Source: Palsa-883 sp963847615 (GTDB lineage Bacteria > Pseudomonadota > Alphaproteobacteria > Acetobacterales > Acetobacteraceae). Taken from it: DNA of 64,000 nucleotides. The notes beneath the pieces were generated by a model that saw nothing but the letters and a program-made list of their open reading frames with translations, was not told the DNA's origin and searched no databases. Numbering within the stretch: the stretch's first letter is position 1; each line of letters begins with the position of its first letter. Positions 53,932 through 62,891 of the stretch are shown one piece after another. The translations under genes were made by a program, and so were the position numbers. The DNA is taken from NCBI GenBank assembly GCA_963847615.1, contig CAWKAN010000014.1:62001-126000 (forward strand), read 5' to 3'.

Positions 53932-55026
53932 TCATGCCGGCAGGAATTTCACCAGACTGAGCGCGCTCATGCCGGCGATCACCTGGTACGACGCCTGCAT
54001 CTGCGTCTGCACCAGCGTCAGGTTGGACAGCGTCTGCGCCATGTCGACGTTCTGTGCCCCGGAGACCTGGGCCGTCAGCGCGGTCGCGGTGTCGGAAAGC
54101 TGGGTCTGCGTGGCGGTCAGCGCCGTCTGGGTGTTGCCCAGCACGCCGGCGTCCTCGGCCATCGCCGAGACCGCGCCCTGCAGGCTGGCGCTGGTGTCCT
54201 GCACCAGTCCCTGGAAGCCGCTGTCGCCGACCTGCGAAGAGCTGAGCGAGCCGATGGTGGCCAGCGCACGCAGCAGATCGCGCATGTAGGACCCGGTGGT
54301 CGAGCTGCCGGCCGAGGTCACCGTGCTGTTGGCGCTTGCCAGCAGGCCGATCTGCACCGTCTGGCCCTGGCCGACCTGCACCACCGGCGTATCCGCCTGC
54401 AACGTCGCCGCCGGCTGCGACATATATGAGGAGAAGGGTGAGGTTCCGGCGGCGTTCGAGGCCGCCGTCGCCAACGTCGCCGCCGCCGTCGCCGCCGCGC
54501 CGTTGCTCCCAAGGTTGCCGACCGCGCTGTTGATCTGGGTGTAGAAGCCAGAGGTGAGGATCTGATCCGGATTGGGCACCGGCGGGTTGGTCGAATCTGC
54601 GCCGCCGAATACGTAGGTATTCCCGTCGGTGGTATCGAGCAGTCCGGCGACCTGCGACAATGCGGCGCGGGCCGCGGCGGCGACAACATCCACGTTCGAC
54701 GGCGAGAGATTGCTCAGTGTATTGAGCTGCGCGGCGAAACTCTGCGCGATCGACTGCAGCTGGGTCATCGCGGTTTGCGTGACCCCCATCGTGCCGGTGG
54801 CCTGGTTGATGTTGGTCTGCCAGGTCTGCAGGCTGGCGATCTCCGGGTTCAGATTGAGCGAAACCGCGGCGCCGCTGCCAAGCCCGGCATAGGTGGTGCC
54901 GACCAGCCCGGAGCCCACCTGATTGGTCAGGGTCTCCAGCCTCTGGCGCACGGCGGCGGCATCGCTGATCAGGCTGCTTATCCAGCCGGCATCGGATTGG
55001 CCGGTGGGACTGATGGCGCCGCTCAT
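53932..55026 (-). CDS. flgL: Flagellar hook-associated protein 3 (FlgL)
   Basis: A 364-aa junction protein between hook and filament. The ends have the flagellin-like coiled regions: LISDAAAVRQRLETLTNQVG near the start and VDMAQTLSNLTLVQTQMQAS then YQVIAGMSALSLVKFLPA at the end. TTDGNTYVFGGADSTNPPVP is the usual FlgL loop. Follows flgK by 16 bp, same transcript. Confidence 0.94.
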   Translation of the reverse strand: MSGAISPTGQSDAGWISSLISDAAAVRQRLETLTNQVGSGLVGTTYAGLGSGAAVSLNLNPEIASLQTWQTNINQATGTMGVTQTAMTQLQSIAQSFAAQLNTLSNLSPSNVDVVAAAARAALSQVAGLLDTTDGNTYVFGGADSTNPPVPNPDQILTSGFYTQINSAVGNLGSNGAAATAAATLATAASNAAGTSPFSSYMSQPAATLQADTPVVQVGQGQTVQIGLLASANSTVTSAGSSTTGSYMRDLLRALATIGSLSSSQVGDSGFQGLVQDTSASLQGAVSAMAEDAGVLGNTQTALTATQTQLSDTATALTAQVSGAQNVDMAQTLSNLTLVQTQMQASYQVIAGMSALSLVKFLPA

Positions 55027-55042
55027 GGCGTCCCCCAGGTCA

Positions 55043-56581
55043 TCACGACACCATCCCCAGCAACTGCGTGAACATGCTCTGCACCGCGCTGATCACCTTG
55101 GCGTTGGCGCCATAGGCGTTCTGCAACTGGATCATCAGCGACATCTGCTGGTCGATGTTCACGCCGGTCTGCGACGTGAGCTGGTTGGCCAGCGTGGTCT
55201 GCACCGCCTGCTCGGTGCCGAGCTGGCTGGTGGTGTTGGCGCTGTCCGCCGCCTGGGCGCCGGTGAGTGCGCTGGCGAAAGCGCCCAGCGTCGCCGGCGC
55301 GGCATAGGGCGCGCTCAGTGTCCCGTCGGCGCCGAGCCCGGTGGTGTTCGCCGCCGGCTGCGGCACGCCGCTCTGCGCGTCGGCGCCAAGCGCATAGGTC
55401 AGCACCCGGGTGATCAGCGTGGTGAAGCCGGCTGGCCCGCCGGAGGGGTTGGGCGTGAAGGCGCTGGCCCCGGTCGGGCTGCCGGCGATCGCCGTGGTGC
55501 CGTCGCGCACCAGGGCGGGGTTGGCCTGCACCGCCGGGTTGACCTGGATCTCGGCGGCGAAGCCGACATAGCCCGATTGGGCGGGACTGCCGCCGCCGGT
55601 CGGCACGTTGCCGTTCGGATCGGTGAACAGGGCCAGCCCCTGGGCGGCGAATTGGCTCGCCATGGTCTGCGAGAACTCGTCGAGCCCGGCCTGGTAGGTC
55701 GGCAGCGTGGTGTCGCGCAGCGTGATGTTGGCGCCGAGCTGCCCGCCGGTCAGCTGCTGCGTCACGTCAACGCCGCCGAGCGTGATCGCGCCGATGCCGC
55801 CACCCGGATAATACGCCCCCGGCTGCACGTTCACCCCGGTGACCGACAGCGGCCCGGACGCGCCGCCCGGCACCCCATTGGTCGGCAGCATCAGGCCACC
55901 CGCGGTGGTCACCACCATGTCGCCGTTCGGCTGGGTCAGCACGCTCACGTCGACCAGTTGCGACAGGCTCTGCACCGCCGCGTCGCGCTGGCTCTCGAGA
56001 TCGGCCGTGCTCTGGCCGCTGGCCTGTAGCGTCATGATCTGGTTGGACAGCGAGCCGATGGTGGACAGCGCGCTGTTCGCCGCGCCGACCTCGGAGACGA
56101 TGCTGTTCTCCGCCGTCTGGCGTTGCGCGGTGTAGCCGTTGCTCAGCGCGTTGATGCCCTGGGCCAGCGTTGCCGCGCTGGCCACCACGGCGCTTTGCTG
56201 CGTCGGGTTGGACGGGTCGGTCAACAGGGTGGAGAACTGGTTCTGCAGCACGCCCAGCAGGCTGCCCAGGTCGCTGCCCTGGCCCGGCGTGCCGCTGAGC
56301 GCGTCGATCGATTGCAGCGCGGTCTGCGTGGTCTGCAGCCCGGCCACCGTCGCGTTCTGTTGCAGCGTCGCGCTCTGCAACGCCTGATCGACACTGCGCA
56401 CCGCCGGCCCGGTCAACACCCCCATGCCGACGCCGCCGGCGGTCAGGCTCGTGCTGTCGAGGCTTTCCACCGCATAGGACGGCGTGCTGGCGTTCGCCAC
56501 GTTGTGCGACACCAACGCGAGCTGCGCGCTGACGTTGGCGAGCCCGCCGGAAGCGATCGAGATGGCGCCAAGCAGGCTCAT
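55043..56581 (-). CDS. flgK: Flagellar hook-associated protein 1 (FlgK)
   Basis: A 512-aa hook-cap-side junction protein. The N-terminal rod-hook signature ISIASGGLANVSAQLALVSH then NVANASTPSYAVESLD is present, and the C-terminal coil is QMSLMIQLQNAYGANAKVIS then AVQSMFTQLLGMVS. The middle is glycine- and proline-containing beta-rich sequence. Between flgE (36-bp gap) and flgL. Confidence 0.95.
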   Translation of the reverse strand: MSLLGAISIASGGLANVSAQLALVSHNVANASTPSYAVESLDSTSLTAGGVGMGVLTGPAVRSVDQALQSATLQQNATVAGLQTTQTALQSIDALSGTPGQGSDLGSLLGVLQNQFSTLLTDPSNPTQQSAVVASAATLAQGINALSNGYTAQRQTAENSIVSEVGAANSALSTIGSLSNQIMTLQASGQSTADLESQRDAAVQSLSQLVDVSVLTQPNGDMVVTTAGGLMLPTNGVPGGASGPLSVTGVNVQPGAYYPGGGIGAITLGGVDVTQQLTGGQLGANITLRDTTLPTYQAGLDEFSQTMASQFAAQGLALFTDPNGNVPTGGGSPAQSGYVGFAAEIQVNPAVQANPALVRDGTTAIAGSPTGASAFTPNPSGGPAGFTTLITRVLTYALGADAQSGVPQPAANTTGLGADGTLSAPYAAPATLGAFASALTGAQAADSANTTSQLGTEQAVQTTLANQLTSQTGVNIDQQMSLMIQLQNAYGANAKVISAVQSMFTQLLGMVS

Positions 56582-56617
56582 CGGCGCTCAGCCTTGCTCG
56601 TGGCCGGCCAACACGGC

Positions 56618-57925
56618 CTATTGCAGCATGTTGATCGTGGTTTGCAGCAGCTGGTTCGCCGTGGTGACCACCTTGGCGTTGGCGCCATAGGCCTGCTGCG
56701 CCACGATCAGGCTGCTGAACTCGGTCGCGATGTCAACGTTCGAACTCTCCACCGAGCCGATGACCAGGCTGCCCGCGCCGTTGGTGTTCTCGGCCTGGGT
56801 GATCGCATTGCCGGAGTTGGTGGTGGCGGTGAACGCCTGGCCGTTCTGGCGTTGCAGCGCATCGGGGGCGGAGAAGGTGGTGATCGGCACCTGGGCCACG
56901 GTCAGGCTCTGTCCGTTGTTGTAGTTGGCGACAACCCCGCCCAAGGCGTTGATCGAGATCCCGGTAAACGCGCCTGGCGCCACGCCGTCCTGCGAGATGC
57001 TGCGCAGCGTGTAATCCGTGCCGGCGAACTGCGTGACGCCGTTGGCCTGCCCGAAGTCACCCATGTTGATATTGATGGACTGGTTGCCACTGCCGAAATC
57101 GGTGGTCAGGGTCAGTGTGGCCGGCTGGTTGGCCGCATAGGACGTCGCGGTGACGTTGCCGGACAGCGTGCCGAACGCGCCGATCGTGCCGGCATTGGTG
57201 CCGTTCGGGCTGGCCGCGCCGAACTGCACCTCGGCGCTGCCGATCGTCGGCGGCGTGGCGGAGGGCGAACTGATCGTCACCGTCCAGTCATTGGCGGCAT
57301 TCTGCGTCCAGTTGAACGTGAGCACCTGGGCGTTGCCGAGCGCGTCGTAGACCGTAACCTGCGACGACACCGGGGTGTTCGCCGCCGGCGTGGCCGGCAG
57401 GTTGGCGGATATGCCGACGTTGGCGGTGGAGACCGGGTTGAACTGGGTCTGGGTGATCTGGATCGGCACGAGCTGCGACTGATCGGCAATGCCGGTCTGC
57501 GGGTTGACCGTCCAGCCCTGCAGATACTGGCCGGCGCCATTCACCAGGTAGGCGCTGTCATTCATCTGAAAGTCGCCGGCCTGGGTATAGTAGGTCTGCG
57601 GGCTGAAGTTCGGCTGACCGGTCGTGGTGGTGCCGGCCGCCTCGGACACCGCGAAGAACCCCTGGCCGGAGATTGCCAACGCCAGCGGATCGCTGCTCTG
57701 GGTGATGGTTCCCTGCACGCTGTTGGTGTAGCTGGGCAGCGCGGTCACCGACCCCGGCTGGTTGTCGGTCGCGGTGCTGCTGGTCAGGTAGTCGATGAAG
57801 TTGGTGTTCACCGCCTTGTAACCAACCGTCTGGCTGTTGGCGACGTTGTCGCTGATGTTGCCGAACGCGGCGGACTGGGCCGACAAGCCGCTGACCGCGG
57901 TGTTCAGGGCGCCGAACAGAGACAT
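56618..57925 (-). CDS. flgE: Flagellar hook protein FlgE
   Basis: A 435-aa hook subunit. MSLFGALNTAVSGLSAQSAA then FGNISDNVANSQTVGYKAVN is the conserved D0 start; GQGFFAVSEAAG, GDFQMNDSAYLVNGAGQYLQ and the C-terminal NVDIATEFSSLIVAQQAYGA then NAKVVTTANQLLQTTINMLQ complete the family pattern. The start is preceded by AGGAG (6 nt). A sigma-54-like motif lies 65 bp upstream (57990-58005). First gene of the minus-strand flagellar series. Confidence 0.97.
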   Translation of the reverse strand: MSLFGALNTAVSGLSAQSAAFGNISDNVANSQTVGYKAVNTNFIDYLTSSTATDNQPGSVTALPSYTNSVQGTITQSSDPLALAISGQGFFAVSEAAGTTTTGQPNFSPQTYYTQAGDFQMNDSAYLVNGAGQYLQGWTVNPQTGIADQSQLVPIQITQTQFNPVSTANVGISANLPATPAANTPVSSQVTVYDALGNAQVLTFNWTQNAANDWTVTISSPSATPPTIGSAEVQFGAASPNGTNAGTIGAFGTLSGNVTATSYAANQPATLTLTTDFGSGNQSININMGDFGQANGVTQFAGTDYTLRSISQDGVAPGAFTGISINALGGVVANYNNGQSLTVAQVPITTFSAPDALQRQNGQAFTATTNSGNAITQAENTNGAGSLVIGSVESSNVDIATEFSSLIVAQQAYGANAKVVTTANQLLQTTINMLQ

Positions 57926-57989
57926 GCGAAACTCCTGCGGAAGCGTGGGTGGGCGACGCATGGGATGGGCGACGCTCGCACCGAGGCAA

Positions 57990-58005
57990 CGCAGGAAGCG
58001 TGCCA
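57990..58005 (-). promoter_or_regulatory. Candidate sigma-54 (-24/-12) promoter of flgE
   Basis: On the minus strand TGGCACGCTTCCTGCG: a perfect TGGCAC element and the required GG-N10-GC spacing, with TTGC reduced to CTGC. Transcription would begin about 50 bp upstream of flgE. Hook genes are sigma-54 dependent in Caulobacter. Confidence 0.55.
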
Positions 58006-58148
58006 ATCCACAGAGCGCTGAAATCCGGCGATTCAGGTGGCTCGGACGCGCGGCGTCGATCGCCGGCCGGCAGATTGGACCCGGCAAATCCTGCCGCCTG
58101 CGCCAATCGGTCCGCACAAAACCGACGGAACCGCGCGCCTTCTACGAA

Positions 58149-58164
58149 TGGCCCATCGCTTGCA
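58149..58164 (+). promoter_or_regulatory. Candidate sigma-54 (-24/-12) promoter of fliK
   Basis: TGGCCCATCGCTTGCA matches TGGCAC-N5-TTGCA at 10 of 11 fixed positions with GG-N10-GC spacing. The expected start site would leave a leader of about 13 nt that just includes GGAGG before the GTG at 58189; this short leader is a point against it. Confidence 0.45.
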
Positions 58165-58188
58165 GAACACGGCGCGGAGGTCGCATCC

Positions 58189-60777
58189 GTGTCTGGCAAC
58201 CCGATCACTCTGTTCGACCTGAGCACGGCAGCGCCGGCGCCAAAAACCGGGGCCATCGGCGGAACTGCGGCCATATCGCCGACCGGGTTCGCCACGATTC
58301 TTGCTGCATATAAGGCGCCGGACGGTGCGGTTTCCGCTGCGGCGGCCTCTGGGATCACCCCTGGGGCGACCTCCCCTGGGGCGCCCCCCCCTGGGGCGAC
58401 GCGTGGGGCGACCCCGGGGGCGGCCCGCACAGACCCGACCGCGGCAACCGTCAAGCCGGATGGATCGGTCCCGAGCAGGCTAGCCGGTGCGGCGATCCCG
58501 CCCGGCCTTGCCACCGCAGCCGCCGATCCCCCAGCGGCGCTTCCCAGCGCATCGGCGGGTCTCGGCAACCCCGCCAGCCTGACCGCGACGTCGGCTGGGA
58601 CCGGATTACCGATCCAGGACGCAGCCGTCGGCGCGCTGGCACCGACCGGTAGGTCGGCGGCGATCGGCCCGCTCGACACGGCCAGTGCAACCGTCGTCCC
58701 GCCCTCTCCGCGGCCGGCCGGTCCGCCGGCCATGGCAGGCCCGCTCGCCGGGGCTGCCGCCACCGCGGTCCCGCACGCTGCGGCGCCGGCCGGCCCGCCG
58801 GCGGCGATCGGCCCGCTCGACACGGCCAGCGCAACCGTCGTCCCGCCCTCTCCGCGGCCGGCCGGTCCGCCGGCCATGGCAGGCCCGCTCGCCGGGGCTG
58901 CCGCCACCGCGGTCCCGCTGTTTGCGGCGCCGGCCGGCCCGCCGGCGGCGATCGGCCCGCTCGACACGGCCAGCGCAACCGTCGTCCCGGCCTCTCCGCG
59001 GCCGGCCGGTCCGCCGGCTATGGCCGACCCGCTCGCCAGGGCTGCCGCCACCGCGGTTCGGCCCTCCGTGGCGCCGGCCGGTCTGCCGGTTGCGGCCGGC
59101 GCGCTCGACGCGGCCGGCGCAACCGCCGCCCGGCGTTCCGTGGGGCCGGGCAGTGCCAACACGGTGAGCGCCCCCCTCGACCCAGAAGCTGCCGTCACCA
59201 ACGCGCGTGCTGCAAGGCTGACCAACCCCCTCGCCGCGGCGAACGCGTCCAATCCCACCACGACCTCGGACGCTTTCGCCCCGGCAGTCTCGGGCCGGCC
59301 AGGCGTCGCGGCGCACCCATCAGGTGGCGCTGTCATGACGGCGGCGCCGTCGCCGTCGGATGTCGCCGGGACTCCCACCCGCGCAAATCCAACCGCGGCT
59401 GCCAGTCCCACCCAGCTGGGCTCGCTCGGCCCCCGCGCAACGCATGCTGTGGCCATCCAGGCCGCGGCGGGCGCGCAGCTTCAGGCACCGACGCCGAGCT
59501 TCGCCGCGCCCCCGGTGGCAAGCCCGAGCCAGACCAATCCGGCCAGGATCGAACAGCCGCAAAGTCGCAATGACCCGGCGACGGGGGCGGGCAGTTCAAA
59601 TCCGATCAATCCGACCAGCCTGCGGCCGCTGACCCAGGCTCCAGGTCAGCCCATCGCCCAGCCCGGTATCTCCGGCGCGCCGGGGATGATCCCGGTTGCG
59701 GCATCGACCGTGGCCGCTCCGGGGAGCTTCCCGATAGCGTCCGCCGCATCGGCCCCACACCTTGTGCCGGCAGCGAAGCCAGGGGTGCCGGCAGCGAAGC
59801 CAGGGCAGGAGACGCGTCGTCAGCGGACCGCCACCGATCCGACGTCAGCCGGGACGACGGTCGCATCCCCCAGCGCGGACGTACTCGCCGCTGCCAGCGC
59901 GATGGTGTTACCGGGGGGTGCGCCAGGCGCCGCCCCTGTCCCGTGGTCCGATAACGGCGGTGGCGGCGTTGCCTCGGTCGTGCCGGCGGCGCCGGCATCG
60001 CTGACCGGCCGGCGCCAGGCCAACCCGTCCCAGCTCAACGCTCCCCAAGCCAACGCTCCCCAAGCCAACGCAGCCCAGGCCAACGCGCCAGTGGGCGGCG
60101 CAGCCCAGGCGGACGCCGGGGGGATGGCCAGCGTGCCGCCGACCGACCCGTCGCAAGCCCCCTCGGTCGGTCAAGCTGGCGTGGCCGCGACCGGCGAGCT
60201 GGCGGCGCAGGCGCTGACGTCGTCCGCCGCACCACCGCCACCGCCACCGCCACCGATCGCCAGTCCGGCGGTTTCTCCGCCCGCGGTCCCAGCCGCGGCG
60301 CCGGGCGCCCACGCCGCCGCGGCCAGTCAGGTGGCGCCGGCGCTGCTGAGCCTCGCGACCTTCGCCAGCGGGACCCAGCGCATGACGCTGCGGCTTCAGC
60401 CCGCCGAACTGGGCACCGTCCAGGTGCGCATCGACCGCCCGGCCGACGCGCCCGCGCATGTCGAGATCACCGCGAGCCGGCCGGAGACCCTCAGCCTGCT
60501 GGTGCGCGACCAGGCGCAACTGCAGCACACGCTCGATCAGGCCGGCGTGCCGGCCGAGGGGCGGACCCTGAGTTTCCACCTCAGCGGCCAGGACGCCGAC
60601 AGCCTGTCGCGCCAGGCGGGCGGGTTCGATCAATCCGCCGGCTACGACCGCTCGGCGCGCAATGGCGCAGCCGCCGGGACCGGGGTGCAGGACGACACTG
60701 AGCCGGGCGACGCCATGGCGCCGCCACCGCCGAGCCTGCTGCGCTGGCAGCGCGTCGGGCTCGACATCACCGCCTGA
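58189..60777 (+). CDS. fliK: Flagellar hook-length control protein FliK, very long and repeat-rich
   Basis: An 862-aa ruler protein. The C-terminal export-switch domain is clear: RMTLRLQPAELGTVQVRIDR, HVEITASRPETLSLLVRDQA, LDQAGVPAEGRTLSFHLSG. The N-terminal ~700 residues are low-complexity Pro/Ala/Thr/Ser sequence, including tandem 48-residue repeats. The start is the GTG at 58189 with GGAGG 9 nt upstream; upstream in-frame codons overlap the divergent flgE promoter. It lies 33 bp before flgD. Length well above the usual ~400-650 aa suggests either a long hook or repeat expansion. Confidence 0.9.
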   Translation: MSGNPITLFDLSTAAPAPKTGAIGGTAAISPTGFATILAAYKAPDGAVSAAAASGITPGATSPGAPPPGATRGATPGAARTDPTAATVKPDGSVPSRLAGAAIPPGLATAAADPPAALPSASAGLGNPASLTATSAGTGLPIQDAAVGALAPTGRSAAIGPLDTASATVVPPSPRPAGPPAMAGPLAGAAATAVPHAAAPAGPPAAIGPLDTASATVVPPSPRPAGPPAMAGPLAGAAATAVPLFAAPAGPPAAIGPLDTASATVVPASPRPAGPPAMADPLARAAATAVRPSVAPAGLPVAAGALDAAGATAARRSVGPGSANTVSAPLDPEAAVTNARAARLTNPLAAANASNPTTTSDAFAPAVSGRPGVAAHPSGGAVMTAAPSPSDVAGTPTRANPTAAASPTQLGSLGPRATHAVAIQAAAGAQLQAPTPSFAAPPVASPSQTNPARIEQPQSRNDPATGAGSSNPINPTSLRPLTQAPGQPIAQPGISGAPGMIPVAASTVAAPGSFPIASAASAPHLVPAAKPGVPAAKPGQETRRQRTATDPTSAGTTVASPSADVLAAASAMVLPGGAPGAAPVPWSDNGGGGVASVVPAAPASLTGRRQANPSQLNAPQANAPQANAAQANAPVGGAAQADAGGMASVPPTDPSQAPSVGQAGVAATGELAAQALTSSAAPPPPPPPPIASPAVSPPAVPAAAPGAHAAAASQVAPALLSLATFASGTQRMTLRLQPAELGTVQVRIDRPADAPAHVEITASRPETLSLLVRDQAQLQHTLDQAGVPAEGRTLSFHLSGQDADSLSRQAGGFDQSAGYDRSARNGAAAGTGVQDDTEPGDAMAPPPPSLLRWQRVGLDITA
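58661..59092 (+). repeat. Tandem 144-bp repeat inside fliK
   Basis: Three direct copies starting at 58661, 58805 and 58949, each encoding about 48 residues beginning near IGPLDTASATVVP and including SPRPAGPPAMAGPLAGAAAT. Copies 1 and 2 are nearly identical; copy 3 and a partial fourth (59093 on) diverge. Confidence 0.9.
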
Positions 60778-60810
60778 CCGCATCACTTCGACCCGACAGG
60801 ACCTATCTCC

Positions 60811-61539
60811 ATGAGCCTCGCCTCCGTCACCTCCCAGCAGAGCAATGCCCTGGCCGCGGCCACCAACGCCGCCAATGCGGCCGCGGCCAGCGCCGCCGCG
60901 AGCAGCACGACCGCCAGCACGAGTGCCAACGCCACCAACCCGCTCGTTGCGCTCAGCAGCAACTTCAACGATTTCCTGCAGATGCTGATGACCCAGTTGC
61001 AGAACCAGGATCCCACCAGCCCGATGGACACCAACGAGTTCACCACGGAGCTGGTGCAGTTCTCCGGCGTCGAGCAGCAGATCAATACCAACGCCAGCCT
61101 GACGCAGCTGATCCAGCTCACCCAGGCGGGCGAGACGATGCAGGGCACGTCGATGACCGGCAAGCAGGTCACCGTGCAGTCGAATCAGATCGCCTTGCAG
61201 AATGGCAGCGGAACGCTGAACTTCACCGACCCGACCGCGGGGCCGGTGGCGATCGCGGTCACCGATTCCTCCGGCAACCAATTGTACGGCACCACGCTGA
61301 ACGCCACGGCGGGACAGAACAGCTGGACCTGGAACGGCACCAACAACGCGGGGACCCAGCTCCCCGACGGGGCGTACAACATCGCGGTGGTGGGCACCAA
61401 TGCCGCCGGCACGACGAGCACGCTGCCGTTCACGGTGACCGGCACGGCCACCGGCGTGCAGAGCCTCAGCAGCGGCATGCAGTTGGAGATGGGCGCGCTG
61501 GCGGTGCCATTCAGTTCGGTCGAATCGGTGGGGAATTGA
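60811..61539 (+). CDS. flgD: Flagellar hook assembly protein FlgD
   Basis: A 242-aa scaffold that caps the growing hook. The N-terminal FNDFLQMLMTQLQNQDPTSP then MDTNEFTTELVQFSGVEQQI is the conserved export/cap region. The C-terminal half has the FlgD Ig/tudor-like fold: SWTWNGTNNAGTQLPDGAYN. An Ala/Ser/Thr-rich leader of about 40 residues precedes it. Translated after fliK (33-bp gap). Confidence 0.94.
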   Translation: MSLASVTSQQSNALAAATNAANAAAASAAASSTTASTSANATNPLVALSSNFNDFLQMLMTQLQNQDPTSPMDTNEFTTELVQFSGVEQQINTNASLTQLIQLTQAGETMQGTSMTGKQVTVQSNQIALQNGSGTLNFTDPTAGPVAIAVTDSSGNQLYGTTLNATAGQNSWTWNGTNNAGTQLPDGAYNIAVVGTNAAGTTSTLPFTVTGTATGVQSLSSGMQLEMGALAVPFSSVESVGN

Positions 61540-61587
61540 GCGACGGCGCGGCAACGCAACGGTGCGCCGCGCCTTGCGTCGGCGCGG

Positions 61588-61962
61588 TCAGCCCGTCGGC
61601 GTGTCGGTCAGCAGGTTTTCCAGCTCTGCGCGGCGGATCGGCTTCTTGAGGACCGATACCCGACCGCTGGCATGGAACTCGGCAAGGCTCTTGGCCAACC
61701 GCAGCATCGCGTCGCCGTAGCCGGAGGTGACGATGATGCGGGCGGGCACGCCGGTCAGCAGCATCTCGTTCAACACGTCGATGCCGTCCTTCTCCGGCAT
61801 GATCATGTCGATCACGGCGATATCGGGCTTGAACGCCAGAAATGCCTCGGTTGCCTTGAGGGAATCGTTGACCACCCGCACCTCGAAGCCCGCCTCGGTG
61901 CCGATGCGGGCATAGGCTTTCGTGAGACCGGCATCGTCATCGACGATCAGCAGTTTCCTCAT
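61588..61962 (-). CDS. Single-domain response regulator
   Basis: A 124-aa receiver domain without output domain. KLLIVDDDAGLTKAYAR has the acidic pocket; the phosphoacceptor Asp is in DIAVIDMIMPEKDGIDVL; ARIIVTSGYG has the Thr/Ser switch residue and VSVLKKPIRR the conserved Lys-Pro. The start at 61962 has GGAGGAG 8 nt upstream. Convergent with flgD. It may act in the flagellar or chemotaxis phosphorelay, or be unrelated. Confidence 0.92.
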   Translation of the reverse strand: MRKLLIVDDDAGLTKAYARIGTEAGFEVRVVNDSLKATEAFLAFKPDIAVIDMIMPEKDGIDVLNEMLLTGVPARIIVTSGYGDAMLRLAKSLAEFHASGRVSVLKKPIRRAELENLLTDTPTG

Positions 61963-62024
61963 GCTCGATTCTCCTCCCCGGCGCTTAACCGGTTGTGGCA
62001 GGCTCAATTTAAGGCGGTACACGA

Positions 62025-62163
62025 CCAGCAATTCTCATTTTGGCCGCTCCGGACAGCCTGTCTCCGTCATGGCCGGGCCCTTGTCCCCGGGCGCTTGTCC
62101 CGGGGACAAGGGCCCGGCCATGACGGAGAGGCAACGTCGTCCGGCCAAAACGAGAATTGCTGG
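62025..62163. repeat. 139-bp nested palindrome upstream of the response regulator
   Basis: Two nested inverted repeats: outer 22-nt arms 62025-62046 and 62142-62163 (21 of 22 pair; AATTCTCATTTTGGCCG) and a perfect inner 31-bp stem, 62061-62091 with 62099-62129 (starting TCTCCGTCATGGCCGGGCCC), loop 7 nt. It is not one of the multi-hairpin elements but of similar kind. It sits 63 bp upstream of the response-regulator start and would lie in or before its promoter. Confidence 0.9.
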
Positions 62164-62891
62164 TTCACGACATTGCGAGCATCACACCACTGCCCGGTCG
62201 TGTAAAGTAGCGGGAAACGTTCGCCCGGTATCGGGCGGGCCGGTCGGCACCGCTGTTCGGCCCGCATCTGGTCATCTGGCGTGCGGCGGCCCGCGGCTGC
62301 GACTTCCACCGCCCGCTCGGCAACCGACGGGCAGCGCCGGGCGACGAGGATACCGATATTCGGAACAAGACCGGAACGTCGTCCGTGCCAGCCAGCGGCG
62401 GCGAGCATCGTCCGCATCCCAGCATGATCACCAACCGGCGAACGAGGATGGTTGCCGGCATGCACCGTCGGTTGGTGCGCCGGTTGCCGGTTGCCGGCTG
62501 CGCTGGCGCGGCGCGGCGCGGACGATGCTGCTCCGGGCGGACGCGCGCACTGCACGGACCATCACCGTCCGCCGGTTCGGCTGGCTGGGATGCGGCCGAT
62601 AGCCCGGGGCGGGGATGTGCCGCTCGGCGGTGCGAACAACCGGCTTCGGCGGGGCTTTGATTGGGTCGCTGAAGGCCGCCCCGCGCCGATCGTGCCCCGG
62701 CATGCGGTGGCATGGTTCGGGCAGTGCTTTGCCACGCCAAGCCCGGCAGAAGCTGCCGCCCCGTTAACCAACCGCTAAGTCTCGCCTGCCACTGTGCCTC
62801 CCACAGCAAGAGGCCACGCCGCCAGGAATCGGCCGCAGATGCATAGACCCGGGCCAGCGGCCGCCATGGCCGGCCATACGGCAAATCCCGC
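62164..62891. other. 728-bp region upstream of fliF
   Basis: No convincing gene. Open frames on both strands lack starts, ribosome sites and family resemblance. It contains the CtrA-like box at 62764-62778 and a weak GG-N10-GC sequence (TGGCATGGTTCGGGCA, 62708-62723). Confidence 0.5.
62764..62778 (+). promoter_or_regulatory. CtrA-like box upstream of fliF
   Basis: TTAACCAACCGCTAA fits TTAA-N7-TTAA with one mismatch, and its left half TTAACC is the strong CtrA half-site. It lies 113 bp upstream of fliF and shares its spacer with the fliC box. Control of fliF by CtrA is inferred from Caulobacter. Confidence 0.5.

Noticed and set aside
62708..62723. A sigma-54 promoter for fliF.
   Set aside because: GG-N10-GC spacing is present (TGGCATGGTTCGGGCA), but the -12 element is poor and the CtrA-like box is a better candidate.
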